Below, piece by piece: positions 1 to 8,395 of a DNA stretch of 38,472 bases. Each line of letters starts with the position of its first letter. Position 1 is the first letter of the stretch. A program made the position numbers and the translations under genes. The notes below the pieces were generated by a model. That model did no database searches. It was not told the origin of the DNA and worked only from the letters and a program-made list of their open reading frames with translations. Source of the stretch: Candidatus Oscillochloris fontis (GTDB lineage Bacteria > Chloroflexota > Chloroflexia > Chloroflexales > Chloroflexaceae); NCBI RefSeq assembly GCF_004138135.1, contig NZ_RYFD01000044.1, positions 1-38,472 of the forward strand, in the 5' to 3' direction.

Positions 1-163
1 CGCTACGGGCGACGCAAGGAGCATGATCTGGCACGAAAGACCGTCTTTATCCGTACATACGTACTGCGTAAGGTGAGATAATCACTATAGAGGTCGAACA
101 GTTCATCGTTTTTCATAGTTCAGATTGTAGCATATCCCTGATTTTCTGGGTGCGTAAGGTGAG
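1..163 (-). mobile_element. Remnant of an insertion sequence end
   Basis: The 13-base motif TGCGTAAGGTGAG occurs at 65-77 and again at 151-163 in the same orientation. Read on the minus strand, 163 to 151 looks like an insertion-sequence terminus, followed about 35 bases later by a start codon at 116 for a peptide resembling a transposase N-terminus. The inner motif copy interrupts that peptide after about 14 residues, as if a second end of the same kind were nested there. The rest of the element lies outside the window or is lost. The motif and the peptide are seen directly. The assignment to an IS rests on remembered similarity of the peptide to IS4/IS701-like transposases. Confidence 0.5.
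75..116 (-). pseudogene. Truncated transposase N-terminus (IS4/IS701-like)
   Basis: Translation from the ATG at 116 gives MKNDELFDLYSDYL, which resembles the conserved start of IS4/IS701-type transposases in Chloroflexota and cyanobacteria. The expected continuation (a stretch rich in T, A, G, L and S) is missing. Instead the frame runs into the repeated motif CTCACCTTACGCA and reaches a stop at 3-5. Only about 14 residues are recognisable, so this is a broken remnant. The short length limits confidence. Confidence 0.45.
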
Positions 164-233
164 TAACTATGTTGAGCAACTTTCTGGTGGCTTCAGGCGT
201 TTAATAAATCGAAAGAGCATGGTATGATGCTAC

Positions 234-262
234 TTGATCCCTTTCATAACCACTTTTATACA
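234..262 (+). promoter_or_regulatory. Candidate sigma-70-type promoter for the zinc-finger gene
   Basis: TTGATC (234-239) and TATACA (257-262) are separated by exactly 17 bases. A transcript would begin near 270, downstream of the upstream ATG at 224, so this promoter favours the start codon at 320. No experimental support. Confidence 0.5.
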
Positions 263-319
263 AATGGTGTCGTGCATATACTCGGTGCTGGCTCATCGTT
301 GAGTGGCAGCGTGAATAAT

Positions 320-1057
320 ATGAAGAAATTTTCTTGTCGCAATCTGGAAGCCTATATCGCCGATCATCCCGATCTTGCGCTGCCTCAGGATGTGCAGTAT
401 CTGCGGTTGATCGATCACGTGGCAAGTTGTGCGCGCTGTCAGCACGTGTTGCTCGATCAGGTGGCGGATCGCTTGGGTGCGCCGCTGGATCTTCAGCCGG
501 TGGATTGTGATGCCTGTGATGAGGATTTGCCGGCCTATATTGATACCGAGTATGATGAGGGGACGCTGGCGGCAATTAAGTCCTATCCGCATGTCTGGTG
601 GCATCTCTGGACGTGTCGTGAGTGTGCGTCGTCGTATCAGATGATTCTGGCGCTTCAGGCGGCGGAGGCAGCCGGTGAGTTGCCGCCGATTACGTTTGCG
701 AGTCTCCTTACGCCGCAGCCGATTATTCCGCGTTTTGTCTTGCAGCGCTCGGTCTTTGTGCGCACCCTCGTGCCCCAGTTTGGGGTGATGTGGGGCGGTA
801 AGCCGACTGAGACGGTTATTCATGATGATGACCACGCTGATTTTGAGGTGCGTGTGAGTGTTCGCCAGACGGCGGGGCGCTGGGCGGTGGTGGTTCTGGT
901 TGATCCGCCGGTGGTGGGCCACGCGGTGGTGACAATCGGGGCGCATGTTTTCCGCGCTCCGTTTGATGCCCATGGCTGCGCGAGTCTGGAGCCGATTCCG
1001 CAGGAGTTGTTGACCAGTTCGGTCGGTGCGGATATGGTGGTGGGGGTTGAGCGGTGA
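320..1057 (+). CDS. Zinc-finger (anti-sigma-like) protein of unknown partner
   Basis: This encodes about 245 residues. Two H-x3-C-x2-C motifs (H33/C37/C40 and H95/C99/C102) match the zinc-binding anti-sigma signature of zf-HC2 proteins. A C-x2-C pair (C63, C66) lies before a D-L-P-A-Y-I-D stretch that is also typical of that family. The C-terminal half (about 140-245) looks like a beta-rich domain. No membrane segment is evident, and no sigma factor gene lies nearby. I chose the ATG at 320 because a promoter at 234-262 would start transcripts after the alternative ATG at 224; neither start has a strong ribosome site. The stop overlaps the GTG of the next gene (GTGA), so the two are probably translationally coupled. 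The role is inferred: binding a sigma factor or another regulator through zinc-stabilised helices. Confidence 0.65.
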   Translation: MKKFSCRNLEAYIADHPDLALPQDVQYLRLIDHVASCARCQHVLLDQVADRLGAPLDLQPVDCDACDEDLPAYIDTEYDEGTLAAIKSYPHVWWHLWTCRECASSYQMILALQAAEAAGELPPITFASLLTPQPIIPRFVLQRSVFVRTLVPQFGVMWGGKPTETVIHDDDHADFEVRVSVRQTAGRWAVVVLVDPPVVGHAVVTIGAHVFRAPFDAHGCASLEPIPQELLTSSVGADMVVGVER

Positions 1058-2007
1058 TTCTGATTACGGGTTGTGCCGGGTATATCGGGCGTGCCTTGGC
1101 GCGGGCGTTGCGCGCTGATGGCCTCGCGGTGCGCGGGATTGATCGCGATGCGGCGGGGCTGGCGGAGTTGGCTGATCTGGGGGTGGATGCGATAACCGCC
1201 GATGTGACGAATCGGGTGGTGTTGCGCTCTGCCTTGCAGGATGTGGAGGTGGTCTTTCATCTCGCTGGTTCGCCGTTGGGGACGCCCAAGGAGATTGTGC
1301 GCGGTAATGTGGATGCGGCGCAGGCGGTGGCTGAGGAGTGCGCTGGTCGCTCCTCGCTGCGGGCGCTGGTCTTTGCGAGTAGTGGCGCGCTCTACCCCAG
1401 TGGTGATGCATGGCTCACCGAGGATGTCGCGCCTGCTCCGGCGTTCCACTATGCCTACGCTAAGGCCGAAGCGGAACGGGTGTTGCTCGCTGCCGCCGCT
1501 TCCCAGGCGCTGCCGGTGCTGATTGCGCGCATTGCCGGGGTGTATGGCCCGCACGCTCCGGCGTTGATGATCGATCAGGTGCGCCAGGGTCGCTTTCCGC
1601 TGATTGGTGGCGGGATTGGTTTTGCCTCGTATATCCATATTGAGGATACGGTGGCGGCGCTGCGCGCACTGGCGGAATGTGGAACTCCTGGCCAGATCTA
1701 TAACTTGGCCGATGATCGCCCGGTGCTGATCTGTGATTTTTATGCGGAACTGGCGCGGCTCTTGGGTGGCCCGCCGCCACGTTCATTCTCGCCTACACTG
1801 GCTCGCCTCATCCTGGGTGTGGTTACACGCCTCGCTCGTCTGCGCGGTCGCCCGTTGCCCTTGCCGCCCGATTTGGTGGATATGGCGGCGGTGTCGCATC
1901 GCATGGCCAACCGCCGTATGCACGCGGAGTTGGGTGTGTCGCTGCGCTATCCGTCGTATCGCGAGGGGTTGCCGACGTGTATCCCCCCGAACCCCCACCG
2001 GAGGTGA
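1054..2007 (+). CDS. NAD-dependent epimerase/dehydratase (extended SDR)
   Basis: This 317-residue extended short-chain dehydrogenase starts with GTG, overlapping the previous stop by four bases. The Rossmann motif is T-G-C-A-G-Y-I-G at residues 5-12. S-S-G and Y-A-Y-A-K (Y-x3-K) supply the catalytic Ser/Tyr/Lys, followed by R-I-A-G-V-Y-G-P typical of sugar-nucleotide epimerases and related reductases. The substrate cannot be read from sequence; nucleotide sugars or sterol/hopanoid-like ketones are possible. The last residues (P-P-N-P-H-R-R) and the TGA stop are encoded by a 25-base segment (1983-2007) that recurs at the right end of the repeat before ftsH, so the native C-terminus seems to have been replaced by repeat-derived codons. 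Confidence 0.8.
   Translation: MILITGCAGYIGRALARALRADGLAVRGIDRDAAGLAELADLGVDAITADVTNRVVLRSALQDVEVVFHLAGSPLGTPKEIVRGNVDAAQAVAEECAGRSSLRALVFASSGALYPSGDAWLTEDVAPAPAFHYAYAKAEAERVLLAAAASQALPVLIARIAGVYGPHAPALMIDQVRQGRFPLIGGGIGFASYIHIEDTVAALRALAECGTPGQIYNLADDRPVLICDFYAELARLLGGPPPRSFSPTLARLILGVVTRLARLRGRPLPLPPDLVDMAAVSHRMANRRMHAELGVSLRYPSYREGLPTCIPPNPHRR
1983..2007 (+). repeat. Partial copy of the right end of the modular repeat R3
   Basis: The bases ending in ACCCCCACCGGAGGTGA are nearly identical to 2219-2243, the right end of the full element before ftsH. The fragment encodes the C-terminal tail and stop codon of the epimerase. Confidence 0.75.
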
Positions 2008-2040
2008 TCCAGATTACATAGTGGTTGTGATCTGGTTCCC

Positions 2041-2069
2041 TTGAATGGCGCGATTCCTAATGTTATAAT
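2041..2069 (+). promoter_or_regulatory. Promoter for ftsH
   Basis: TTGAAT (2041-2046) and a perfect TATAAT (2064-2069) are separated by 17 bases. Transcription would start near 2076. That leaves a leader of about 247 bases before the ftsH ATG, and the whole R3 repeat lies inside it. Confidence 0.75.
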
Positions 2070-2127
2070 ACACACGCTATCGGGATGTAGACACCCCCGA
2101 TGAGGCTTCAGGACATGTGCAACGTCC

Positions 2128-2244
2128 TTGGGGCTGTGCCCCAAACCCCATTTTTGTTGTTGTTTGGCGGCGAAGCCGCCAAACAACAACAAAAAAGATC
2201 TTCGGGGGCGACGAAGCCGCCCCCGAACCCCCACCGGAGGTGAC
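2128..2244 (+). repeat. Modular palindromic repeat R3, copy a
   Basis: Modules in order are: a small hairpin (TTGGGGCTGTGCCCCAA, 2128-2144), a spacer, a large perfect hairpin (left arm 2151-2171, loop 2172-2174, right arm 2175-2195, 21 bp), and a GC-rich hairpin (about 2200-2226) followed by ACCGGAGGTGACT. The inner stem TTGGCGGC/GCCGCCAA is shared with copies at 29246-29370 and 35524-35648, but the distal arm differs. The element makes up much of the ftsH leader. The gene-free stretch 2008-2322 otherwise holds only the promoter and the ribosome-binding region. Confidence 0.85.
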
Positions 2245-2322
2245 TTTGCACATTCCCTGGAGGGGGCTTTGTCCCTTCTTCGTGTACGGGGTCATTGGCT
2301 CACAGAGAGGCGGATTGGGCGT

Positions 2323-4251
2323 ATGAGCGATAATCGCTGGCTCAAAAATAGTTTTGTCTATCTGATCATTCTTGTTGCGGCGCTCGCGCTCTTCTTTCAG
2401 TATTTTGGTCAGACCTCGAACCAGAATACGGAGACGGGTATTGCGGAGGTGATCACCGCCGCTAAGGCCGGGAATGTTGAGAGTATCGAGGCTCAGGCGG
2501 GCGATGAGCAGATCATCGTGACGTTTAGCGATAATACGACGGTGCGCTCGCGCATGGAGAGCGGCGATAGTATTATGTCGCTGTTGGCCGATTATGGCGT
2601 TGATCTCACCAAGAGTGATGGCAAGGAGTTGAAGGTAACGGTGAAGCCCGCTCCGGCATGGGGTGGCTTGCTGAGTATCTTCACGATTCTGTTGCCCACG
2701 ATCCTGTTGATTGGCTTTTTTATCTTCTTCATGCGCCAAGCCCAGGGGAGCAATAATCAGGCGCTCTCCTTCGGCAAGAGCCGGGCGCGGATGTTCGCTG
2801 GCGATAAGCCGACGATTACCTTCGCGGATGTGGCTGGTCAGGAGGAGGCCAAGCAGGATCTCACCGAGATTGTGGAGTTCCTCAAATTCCCCGATAAGTT
2901 CGCCGCCCTCGGTGCGCGTATTCCGCGTGGTGTGCTGATGGTTGGCCCTCCCGGTACTGGTAAGACGCTGCTCTCACGCGCGGTTGCCGGTGAGGCCGGG
3001 GTGCCCTTCTTTAGTATCTCTGGCTCGGAGTTTGTGGAGATGTTTGTGGGTGTGGGTGCTTCCCGCGTCCGCGATCTCTTCGATCAGGCCAAGCGAAATG
3101 CCCCCTGTATCATCTTTATTGATGAGATTGATGCGGTGGGCCGTCAGCGCGGTGCTGGATTGGGTGGTTCCCACGATGAGCGCGAGCAGACCCTCAACCA
3201 GATCCTGGTCGAGATGGACGGCTTTGATACGAATACGAATGTGATCGTCGTCGCCGCCACGAACCGCCCCGATGTGCTCGATCCGGCGCTCATTCGCCCC
3301 GGTCGTTTCGACCGTCAGGTGGTGCTTGATGCGCCCGATGTGCGCGGGCGGATGGATATTCTCAAGGTGCATGTCAAGGGCAAGCCGCTCTCTGAGGATG
3401 TGAACCTCGAAATTATCGCCCGTCTGACCCCCGGTTTCTCTGGTGCCGATCTGATGAATGCGGTCAATGAGGCGGCGATCCTGGCGGCGCGCCGCTCCAA
3501 GAAGCGGATCGGGATGTCCGAGCTTCAGGATTCGATTGAGCGTGTGGCGTTGGGTGGCCCCGAACGGCGCTCGCGGGTGATGAGCGACCGCAAGAAGTTG
3601 GTGGTGGCCTACCACGAGGCGGGTCATGCGGTGGTGGCGGGTGCCTTGCCCCGCGCCAATAAGCTCCAGAAGGTGACGATCATCCCGCGTGGGCGCGCTG
3701 GTGGCTATAACCTCTTCCTCCCTGATGAGGATAACCTGGGCTTGCAGAGTATTGCCTACTTTAAGGCTGATATGACCGTCGCCCTCGGTGGCCGCGCCGC
3801 TGAAGAGATTGTCTTTGGCCCTGAAGAGGTGACGACGGGGGCCTCCGGCGATCTGGTGAGTGTCACCCGGACGGCCCGTTCGATGGTGACGCGCTATGGG
3901 ATGAGTAACCAGCTTGGCCCGATTGTCTTTGGTGAGAAGGAGGAGTTGATCTTCCTTGGCCGTGAGATTAGTGAGCAGCGCAACTATGGTGATGCGGTGG
4001 CGCGCCAGATTGATGAGGAGGTACGGCGTCTCGCGGGTGAAGCCTATGAGACTGCGTTCCAGATTCTCATCACCAACCGCGCTGTGCTTGATGATATGGC
4101 CAATACGCTGCTGGAGTTTGAGAGCATTGAGGGTGAGCAACTGGCTGAGTTGCTGGGTCGGGTCAAGCGGCTGACGTTGGATATGCCGCGCCCGGTGAGT
4201 GGGACGAATCAGACGTCGTCGTTGGGGAGTTCCGACGCGATGTCGGCGTAA
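2323..4251 (+). CDS. ftsH: ATP-dependent zinc metalloprotease FtsH
   Basis: This 642-residue membrane-bound AAA+ protease degrades misassembled membrane proteins and short-lived cytosolic regulators. A first membrane helix lies at about residues 9-26, an extracytoplasmic domain follows to about 105, and a second helix lies at about 110-132. The AAA module has Walker A G-P-P-G-T-G-K-T (208-215), Walker B with I-F-I-D-E-I-D, and the second region of homology (R-P-G-R-F-D-R). The zinc site is H-E-A-G-H at 431-435 in the M41 peptidase domain. I chose the ATG at 2323 because it places the first helix at the usual position and gives normal family length; a purine-rich AGAGAGG lies 12 bases upstream. 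It has its own promoter at 2041-2069. In many bacteria ftsH follows tilS-hpt; here those genes are about 32 kb away. Confidence 0.97.
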   Translation: MSDNRWLKNSFVYLIILVAALALFFQYFGQTSNQNTETGIAEVITAAKAGNVESIEAQAGDEQIIVTFSDNTTVRSRMESGDSIMSLLADYGVDLTKSDGKELKVTVKPAPAWGGLLSIFTILLPTILLIGFFIFFMRQAQGSNNQALSFGKSRARMFAGDKPTITFADVAGQEEAKQDLTEIVEFLKFPDKFAALGARIPRGVLMVGPPGTGKTLLSRAVAGEAGVPFFSISGSEFVEMFVGVGASRVRDLFDQAKRNAPCIIFIDEIDAVGRQRGAGLGGSHDEREQTLNQILVEMDGFDTNTNVIVVAATNRPDVLDPALIRPGRFDRQVVLDAPDVRGRMDILKVHVKGKPLSEDVNLEIIARLTPGFSGADLMNAVNEAAILAARRSKKRIGMSELQDSIERVALGGPERRSRVMSDRKKLVVAYHEAGHAVVAGALPRANKLQKVTIIPRGRAGGYNLFLPDEDNLGLQSIAYFKADMTVALGGRAAEEIVFGPEEVTTGASGDLVSVTRTARSMVTRYGMSNQLGPIVFGEKEELIFLGREISEQRNYGDAVARQIDEEVRRLAGEAYETAFQILITNRAVLDDMANTLLEFESIEGEQLAELLGRVKRLTLDMPRPVSGTNQTSSLGSSDAMSA

Positions 4252-4260
4252 AAAATTCGG

Positions 4261-4305
4261 CCCTCACCCCCCCTGCCCCCCTCTCCCGCGTGCGGGAGAG
4301 GGGGG
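4261..4305. repeat. C/G-rich palindromic repeat between converging genes
   Basis: CCCTCACCCC is followed by a strong hairpin built on CCCCTCTCCCGC and GCGGGAGAGGGG. An inverted, related copy lies at 23095-23145. It sits between the stops of ftsH and the aldehyde dehydrogenase, so it may help terminate or stabilise both messages, but no T-run follows the stem. Confidence 0.75.
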
Positions 4306-4319
4306 TATTGGTTGCAAAT

Positions 4320-5816
4320 TTACCCCACATTATCTATCTGCGCCCGCTGCAAACTACCACTGAAATCCACGTAGACGCTCTTCCACTCGCTGAAGACATC
4401 GAGCATGGTTGGCCCGGCTTCGCGGTGGCCGTTGCCGGTGGCTTTGACGCCGCCAAAGGGCAGGTGGATCTCGGCACCGATTGTGGGCGCGTTGATGTAG
4501 ACGATGCCGGCCTGGAGTGCCAGCATGGCGCGGTAGGCGGCGTTGATGTCGCGGGTGTAGATCGAGGCCGAGAGGCCATACGCAACATCGTTGGCCACGG
4601 CTATCGCCTCTTCCAAACTCGCCACTTCGATCACGCTCAACACCGGCCCGAAGATCTCCTCGCGGGCGATGCGCATCTGTGGGGTGACGCCGGTGAAGAC
4701 GGTGGGTTGCACGAACCAGCCGTGGGCCAGATCGCCCTCGCTCATGCGCCCGCCGCCACACCGCAGTGTGGCGCCCTCCTGCTGGCCGAGTTCAATATAG
4801 CCCAGGACGCGCTGCATCTGTTTCTCGTTCACCAATGGCCCCATCTCGGTCGCTGGGTGTAGCCCGTTGCCCACCCGCAGGTGCTGGGCACGCTCGATGA
4901 TGCGGGCAACCAGTGGTTCAGCTACGTCTTTATGCACGATCAGGCGGCTGGTGGCGGTGCAACGTTGCCCGGTGGTGCCAAAGGCGGCCCATACGACGCC
5001 TTGCATCACCAGATCCATGTCGGCGTCGGGCATGACGATGAGCGGGTTTTTGCCGCCCATCTCTAGGCTGACGCGCTTGATCTGCCTAGCCCCCAGTTCG
5101 TAGACGAGCCGCCCAGTGGTGGTGCTGCCAGTAAACGAGATGAGCGGTACGTCGGGGTGTTCGACGAGCGGTTGGCCCGCGCCGGGGCCGTAGCCGGTGA
5201 CGATGTTGACCACGCCGGGGGGTAGGCCCGCTTCCATCAGCGCTTCGACCAGGTTGTAGGTGCTGACCGCCGCGTCTTCGCCGGGTTTGATCACCACGGT
5301 GTTGCCCGCCACCAGTGCGGGCAGCATCTTCCACGAGGCGATGGCCATGGGGAAGTTCCAGGGGGTGATCAGGCCCACGACCCCCAGCGGTTGGCGGATG
5401 CTCATCTGGAATTTGTTGGGCATCTCCGAGGGGGTGGTGACGCCGTGCATGCGCCGTCCTTCGCCCCCGGCATACTGGGCCATGCCAATCGCCTCGACAA
5501 TATCGCCTCCGGCCTCAAAGAGGGGTTTGCCCATCTCGCGGGTCAGGTCGTGGCTGTAGCGCTCCTTGCGCGCCTCAAGGATTGTCGCCGCCCGCAATAG
5601 GATCTCACCACGGCGCGGAGCCGGAATCTGGCTCCACGTCGGGAAGGCGGCCTTCGCCGCTGCCACCGCCACATCAACATCCTCGGCGTTACTCTCCTGA
5701 AAGACCCCCACAATGTCGCGGGTATCAGCGGGATTGCGCCGCTCGAAGGTCTGGCCGCTGCGGCTGGGGAGAAACGTACCACCGATCAGATTCTGAAAGA
5801 TACGCGGATTGGACAT
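4320..5816 (-). CDS. NAD(P)-dependent aldehyde dehydrogenase
   Basis: This 498-residue ALDH-superfamily enzyme oxidises an aldehyde to the acid. The catalytic residues are clear: N154 in P-W-N-F, E252 in L-E-M-G-G-K and the nucleophile C286 in G-Q-R-C. The cofactor-binding segment F-T-G-S-T-T-T-G is at 228-235. The C-terminal sequence [14 protein letters not shown] followed by [11 protein letters not shown] resembles semialdehyde dehydrogenases such as 2-oxoglutarate semialdehyde dehydrogenase, but the exact substrate cannot be fixed. Start: AAGGAG seven bases before the ATG at 5816. It is downstream of the cardiolipin synthase on the same strand with the R1a repeat between them, and it converges on ftsH. 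Confidence 0.93.
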   Translation of the reverse strand: MSNPRIFQNLIGGTFLPSRSGQTFERRNPADTRDIVGVFQESNAEDVDVAVAAAKAAFPTWSQIPAPRRGEILLRAATILEARKERYSHDLTREMGKPLFEAGGDIVEAIGMAQYAGGEGRRMHGVTTPSEMPNKFQMSIRQPLGVVGLITPWNFPMAIASWKMLPALVAGNTVVIKPGEDAAVSTYNLVEALMEAGLPPGVVNIVTGYGPGAGQPLVEHPDVPLISFTGSTTTGRLVYELGARQIKRVSLEMGGKNPLIVMPDADMDLVMQGVVWAAFGTTGQRCTATSRLIVHKDVAEPLVARIIERAQHLRVGNGLHPATEMGPLVNEKQMQRVLGYIELGQQEGATLRCGGGRMSEGDLAHGWFVQPTVFTGVTPQMRIAREEIFGPVLSVIEVASLEEAIAVANDVAYGLSASIYTRDINAAYRAMLALQAGIVYINAPTIGAEIHLPFGGVKATGNGHREAGPTMLDVFSEWKSVYVDFSGSLQRAQIDNVG

Positions 5817-5835
5817 GGGTCTGCTCCTTGGTATA

Positions 5836-5909
5836 GTTGGGGCGAAGCATCGCCTACCATGTAGCCTTGGGAACCCGGACAGAATTGGTGGGCGATGCTT
5901 CGCCCCTAC
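5836..5909. repeat. R1 inverted-repeat element, copy a
   Basis: A 74-base element has termini GTTGGGGCGAAGCATCGCC and, inverted, GGCGATGCTTCGCCCCTAC. Related copies are at 12633-12702, 21595-21667 and 23550-23622. The right end supplies the TAG stop of the cardiolipin synthase gene. The terminal inverted repeats and size resemble a miniature inverted-repeat element; no transposase is linked. Confidence 0.9.
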
Positions 5910-7162
5910 AAAAACGGCCAGAGGGGTGAGAGCAACAACTCCGAGGCGCGCGCCGCCCAGGAGCGCCGCGCCCAGACATGGGGCATGATCTCATCCGCAT
6001 TGCTCAGATCGCAGTGGAAGATCGCCTCCATCGAGTGGGCCACATGGGTGTTGAAGATCTCCATATTCACCTCGTAGTTCCCGGCGAGGCTCAGCCGATC
6101 TAGGTTGGCGGTGCCGATCATTGACCAGATCGAGTCAATTGTCGCCGATTTGGCGTGAATCATCGCGCCTTGGTAGGCAAAGATGCGAATCCCATTGCGC
6201 AGGCAGAGATCAAAGGTATGACGCGCCAACCAGTCGGTGATGACGTGGTTGCTCTTCCATGGTACCAGCACGCGCACATCCACGCCGCGCCGCGCCGCCC
6301 GAATCAGAGCATTCAGAATGGCCTCGTCGGGAATAAAGTAGGCTTGGGTCATGAAGATGTGGCGCTGGGACTGCTCAATCGCCTCGATATAGATCGAGCG
6401 GATGGGGAAGATCATGCGGACGGGGTCGTTGCGGTAGGCGCGTAGCTCGGACGACCAGGATCGGGGTGGCATGGGGATTTTGGGCTGGCGTGCGGTACGG
6501 TTGACGTTCCAGAAGTCTACAAACGAGGCGCCCAGATCATCGGCTTCGGGGCCAACCAAGCGTAGATGGGTGTCGCGCCAATGTACGCGGTAGAGCTCGC
6601 CGATGTTGTAGCCGCCCACAAAGGCGATGCGATCATCCACCACCAGGATCTTGCGGTGGTCACGCCCATAGCGGCGGAAGTCGAAGATATGCCAGGGGCG
6701 GCGCCATGCGCGGTAGGGTAAGACGTGGACTGTGGGCGGGAAGCGGAAGAAGCGCGATGGCACCACCATGTTGGCGAAGGTATCGTAGATGAGGTAGACC
6801 TGCACCCCCGCTTGGGCCTTGCGGATGAGCGCCTGTTTGAAGCGTTCGCCGAGCTCATCGCCCTTCCAGATATAGGTTTCGAGGTAGATCGTCGTAGTGG
6901 CGGCCTCGATAGCCTCCAGCATAGCAGCGAAGAGCCGATAGCCCTCGCTATAGATCTGCACCTCGGTACACGAGACAATGGCGGGTGGGGGATGGAAATG
7001 GGGGAAGCCTTTGGGCGGCACACGGTTGCGCCGCACCTTCGCTTCTGCCATGAGCACAATGATGAGGAGAACTTGGAGCGTGAAGATGCCACCAAAGACC
7101 AGCAACGGTATGCGCCAGACCGTCACATCCACGGCTACTCCGCGAGGCGTTCGGTTAGCCAC
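5906..7162 (-). CDS. Cardiolipin synthase-like phospholipase D family protein
   Basis: This 418-residue membrane protein probably condenses two phosphatidylglycerols to cardiolipin. An N-terminal membrane helix spans about 17-39. Two HKD motifs are present: H169-x-K171 with D176, and H336-x-K338 with D343, each followed by G-G-Y-N or G-T-A-N as in ClsA-type enzymes. The C-terminus ends [10 protein letters not shown], close to the usual family end, and the stop TAG lies in the R1a repeat. The start at 7162 overlaps the esterase stop by 28 bases, so the two are likely co-translated. Other phospholipase D-like activities are possible, but length, single helix and motif spacing favour cardiolipin synthase. 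Confidence 0.88.
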   Translation of the reverse strand: MANRTPRGVAVDVTVWRIPLLVFGGIFTLQVLLIIVLMAEAKVRRNRVPPKGFPHFHPPPAIVSCTEVQIYSEGYRLFAAMLEAIEAATTTIYLETYIWKGDELGERFKQALIRKAQAGVQVYLIYDTFANMVVPSRFFRFPPTVHVLPYRAWRRPWHIFDFRRYGRDHRKILVVDDRIAFVGGYNIGELYRVHWRDTHLRLVGPEADDLGASFVDFWNVNRTARQPKIPMPPRSWSSELRAYRNDPVRMIFPIRSIYIEAIEQSQRHIFMTQAYFIPDEAILNALIRAARRGVDVRVLVPWKSNHVITDWLARHTFDLCLRNGIRIFAYQGAMIHAKSATIDSIWSMIGTANLDRLSLAGNYEVNMEIFNTHVAHSMEAIFHCDLSNADEIMPHVWARRSWAARASELLLSPLWPFL

Positions 7163-7782
7163 GCCTGAATCAGCCGCAACCCGTCCATGCTGATCGAGTG
7201 GCCAATCGGGTACTCCTGGTAGGTGTGGCGCTGCGCCAGCGCACTCAACATCTCCTGGGTGCGCCGGGCGGCATTGATCGGGATGACCTCGTCCACCGTA
7301 CCGTGCATTTGCAGGATCGGTAACGTGGCTAACCCCGGTGGCAAGGGGGCATCCAACAAGCCCGGATCGAGGTAGCCGCTGATCGGGATGATCCCGGCGA
7401 ATAGTTCCGGCTGCATAGCGGCGAGCGCAAAGCTCATGATCGCGCCCTGGCTGAAGCCGAGCAAGTAGGTGCGCTGCGGGTCGGTGCCGAGGCGGGTGGG
7501 CAGATCGGCCACGAACTTGGCCAGGACGCTGCGCGCCTGCGCACGGCTGGCCGCATCGGGCACGAGGTTGCCGGGGACGCCGCCCAGGTGGTACCAGGCA
7601 AACCCGAAGCCCAGGTTGAGGATGCCACGCGCACTGACAATATGCAGGCGGGGATCGAGATACTCGCCGAGTTCAAAGAGATCATGCTCGTTGCTGCCGT
7701 AGCCATGCAGCATGATCAGCAACGGCGCGGGGGTTGTACTCTCTACCTGTGGACGGCGCTCAATGGTGTGGATCTTTGTCAT
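7135..7782 (-). CDS. Alpha/beta-hydrolase, phospholipase/carboxylesterase family
   Basis: This 215-residue serine esterase resembles the YpfH/EstB-like carboxylesterase group. The oxyanion region is L-H-G-Y-G-S (25-30). The nucleophile is S111 in G-F-S-Q-G, with D164 (H-G-T-V-D-E-V-I-P) and H195 (Y-P-I-G-H) completing the triad. No signal peptide is seen, so it is probably cytosolic, hydrolysing short acyl esters or lysophospholipids. Its stop overlaps the cardiolipin synthase start, and the LysM gene ends six bases before it, which suggests one transcript for envelope and lipid functions. Confidence 0.88.
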   Translation of the reverse strand: MTKIHTIERRPQVESTTPAPLLIMLHGYGSNEHDLFELGEYLDPRLHIVSARGILNLGFGFAWYHLGGVPGNLVPDAASRAQARSVLAKFVADLPTRLGTDPQRTYLLGFSQGAIMSFALAAMQPELFAGIIPISGYLDPGLLDAPLPPGLATLPILQMHGTVDEVIPINAARRTQEMLSALAQRHTYQEYPIGHSISMDGLRLIQAWLTERLAE

Positions 7783-7788
7783 AGTTGG

Positions 7789-8370
7789 TTATGGGATGAT
7801 CAACTCCTGGCCGACCCGCAAGGCATCGCCTTGAGCGGGCGTGAGGTTATTGGCCTGGAGAATGGCTTCGATTGAGACCCCAAACTGTTCGGCAATACTG
7901 CGCAGGCTATCCCCAGACGCGACGGTATAGGTACGGCCACCCGGCGGCGGTTCGGGGGTTGGCGTGGGAGGCTCCGGCGTCGGCGTGGGGGTTTCGGTGG
8001 GCGTCGGCGTGGGTAGCGGGGTGGCGGTTGCCGTCGGGGTCGCCGACGGGCGCGGGGTGAGGGTCGGCAGCACCGAGGGCAGTGGCGGTGGGGCATCGCT
8101 GCCATCGGGGGCCAGATCGGCAGGCACGACGACCGGCGCGCCCGAATGGGTACCGGGCAACAGGATGCTCACGTCGCCAATCCGAATCAGCGCCACATCA
8201 CTCCGGCTGAGCGCCAGCACACTGAGCATGGCGAGAGCAAAGAGGGCGGCGGTGGCACTCAGAAGTTGGCGCTGATCTAAGCGGGGCGCAATAACGCGCA
8301 GCCCGATAGCCCCGAAGACGGGCAAGACCAGGGCCAAGAAGAGTAGGAGGTAGGCAAGTAGCTCAGACAT
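7789..8370 (-). CDS. Membrane-anchored LysM protein with Thr/Pro linker
   Basis: This 193-residue protein has two predicted membrane helices (about 3-25 and 36-54), an extracellular Thr/Pro-rich linker (about 85-150) with repeated P-T-P-T-P, and one C-terminal LysM domain (about 152-193; T-Y-T-V-A-S-G-D-S-L, ending V-G-Q-E-L-I-I-P). LysM domains bind N-acetylglucosamine-containing glycans, so it probably links the membrane to peptidoglycan or another glycan. I chose the ATG at 8370 because the upstream extension is not helix-like; no strong Shine-Dalgarno is visible. A TACAAT at 8380-8385 (minus strand) could drive a nearly leaderless message. It lies 25 bases after mutS2. Confidence 0.78.
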   Translation of the reverse strand: MSELLAYLLLFLALVLPVFGAIGLRVIAPRLDQRQLLSATAALFALAMLSVLALSRSDVALIRIGDVSILLPGTHSGAPVVVPADLAPDGSDAPPPLPSVLPTLTPRPSATPTATATPLPTPTPTETPTPTPEPPTPTPEPPPGGRTYTVASGDSLRSIAEQFGVSIEAILQANNLTPAQGDALRVGQELIIP

Positions 8371-8395
8371 AGCGCAGCCATTGTACCATGCTTGG

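Noticed and set aside
1064-1411. Long open frames opposite the epimerase and other GC-rich genes
   Set aside because: They are antisense shadows with low-complexity Arg/Pro/His composition and no ribosome sites.
2151-2195. R3 large hairpin as a rho-independent terminator
   Set aside because: The T-run lies before the stem and an A-run after it on both readings only by symmetry; the stem itself ends in A-T pairs, and copy a lies inside a leader rather than after a gene.
2128-2322. Longer FtsH N-terminus starting within the repeat
   Set aside because: The extra residues are translated from the R3 hairpins; the ATG at 2323 gives the normal first membrane helix.
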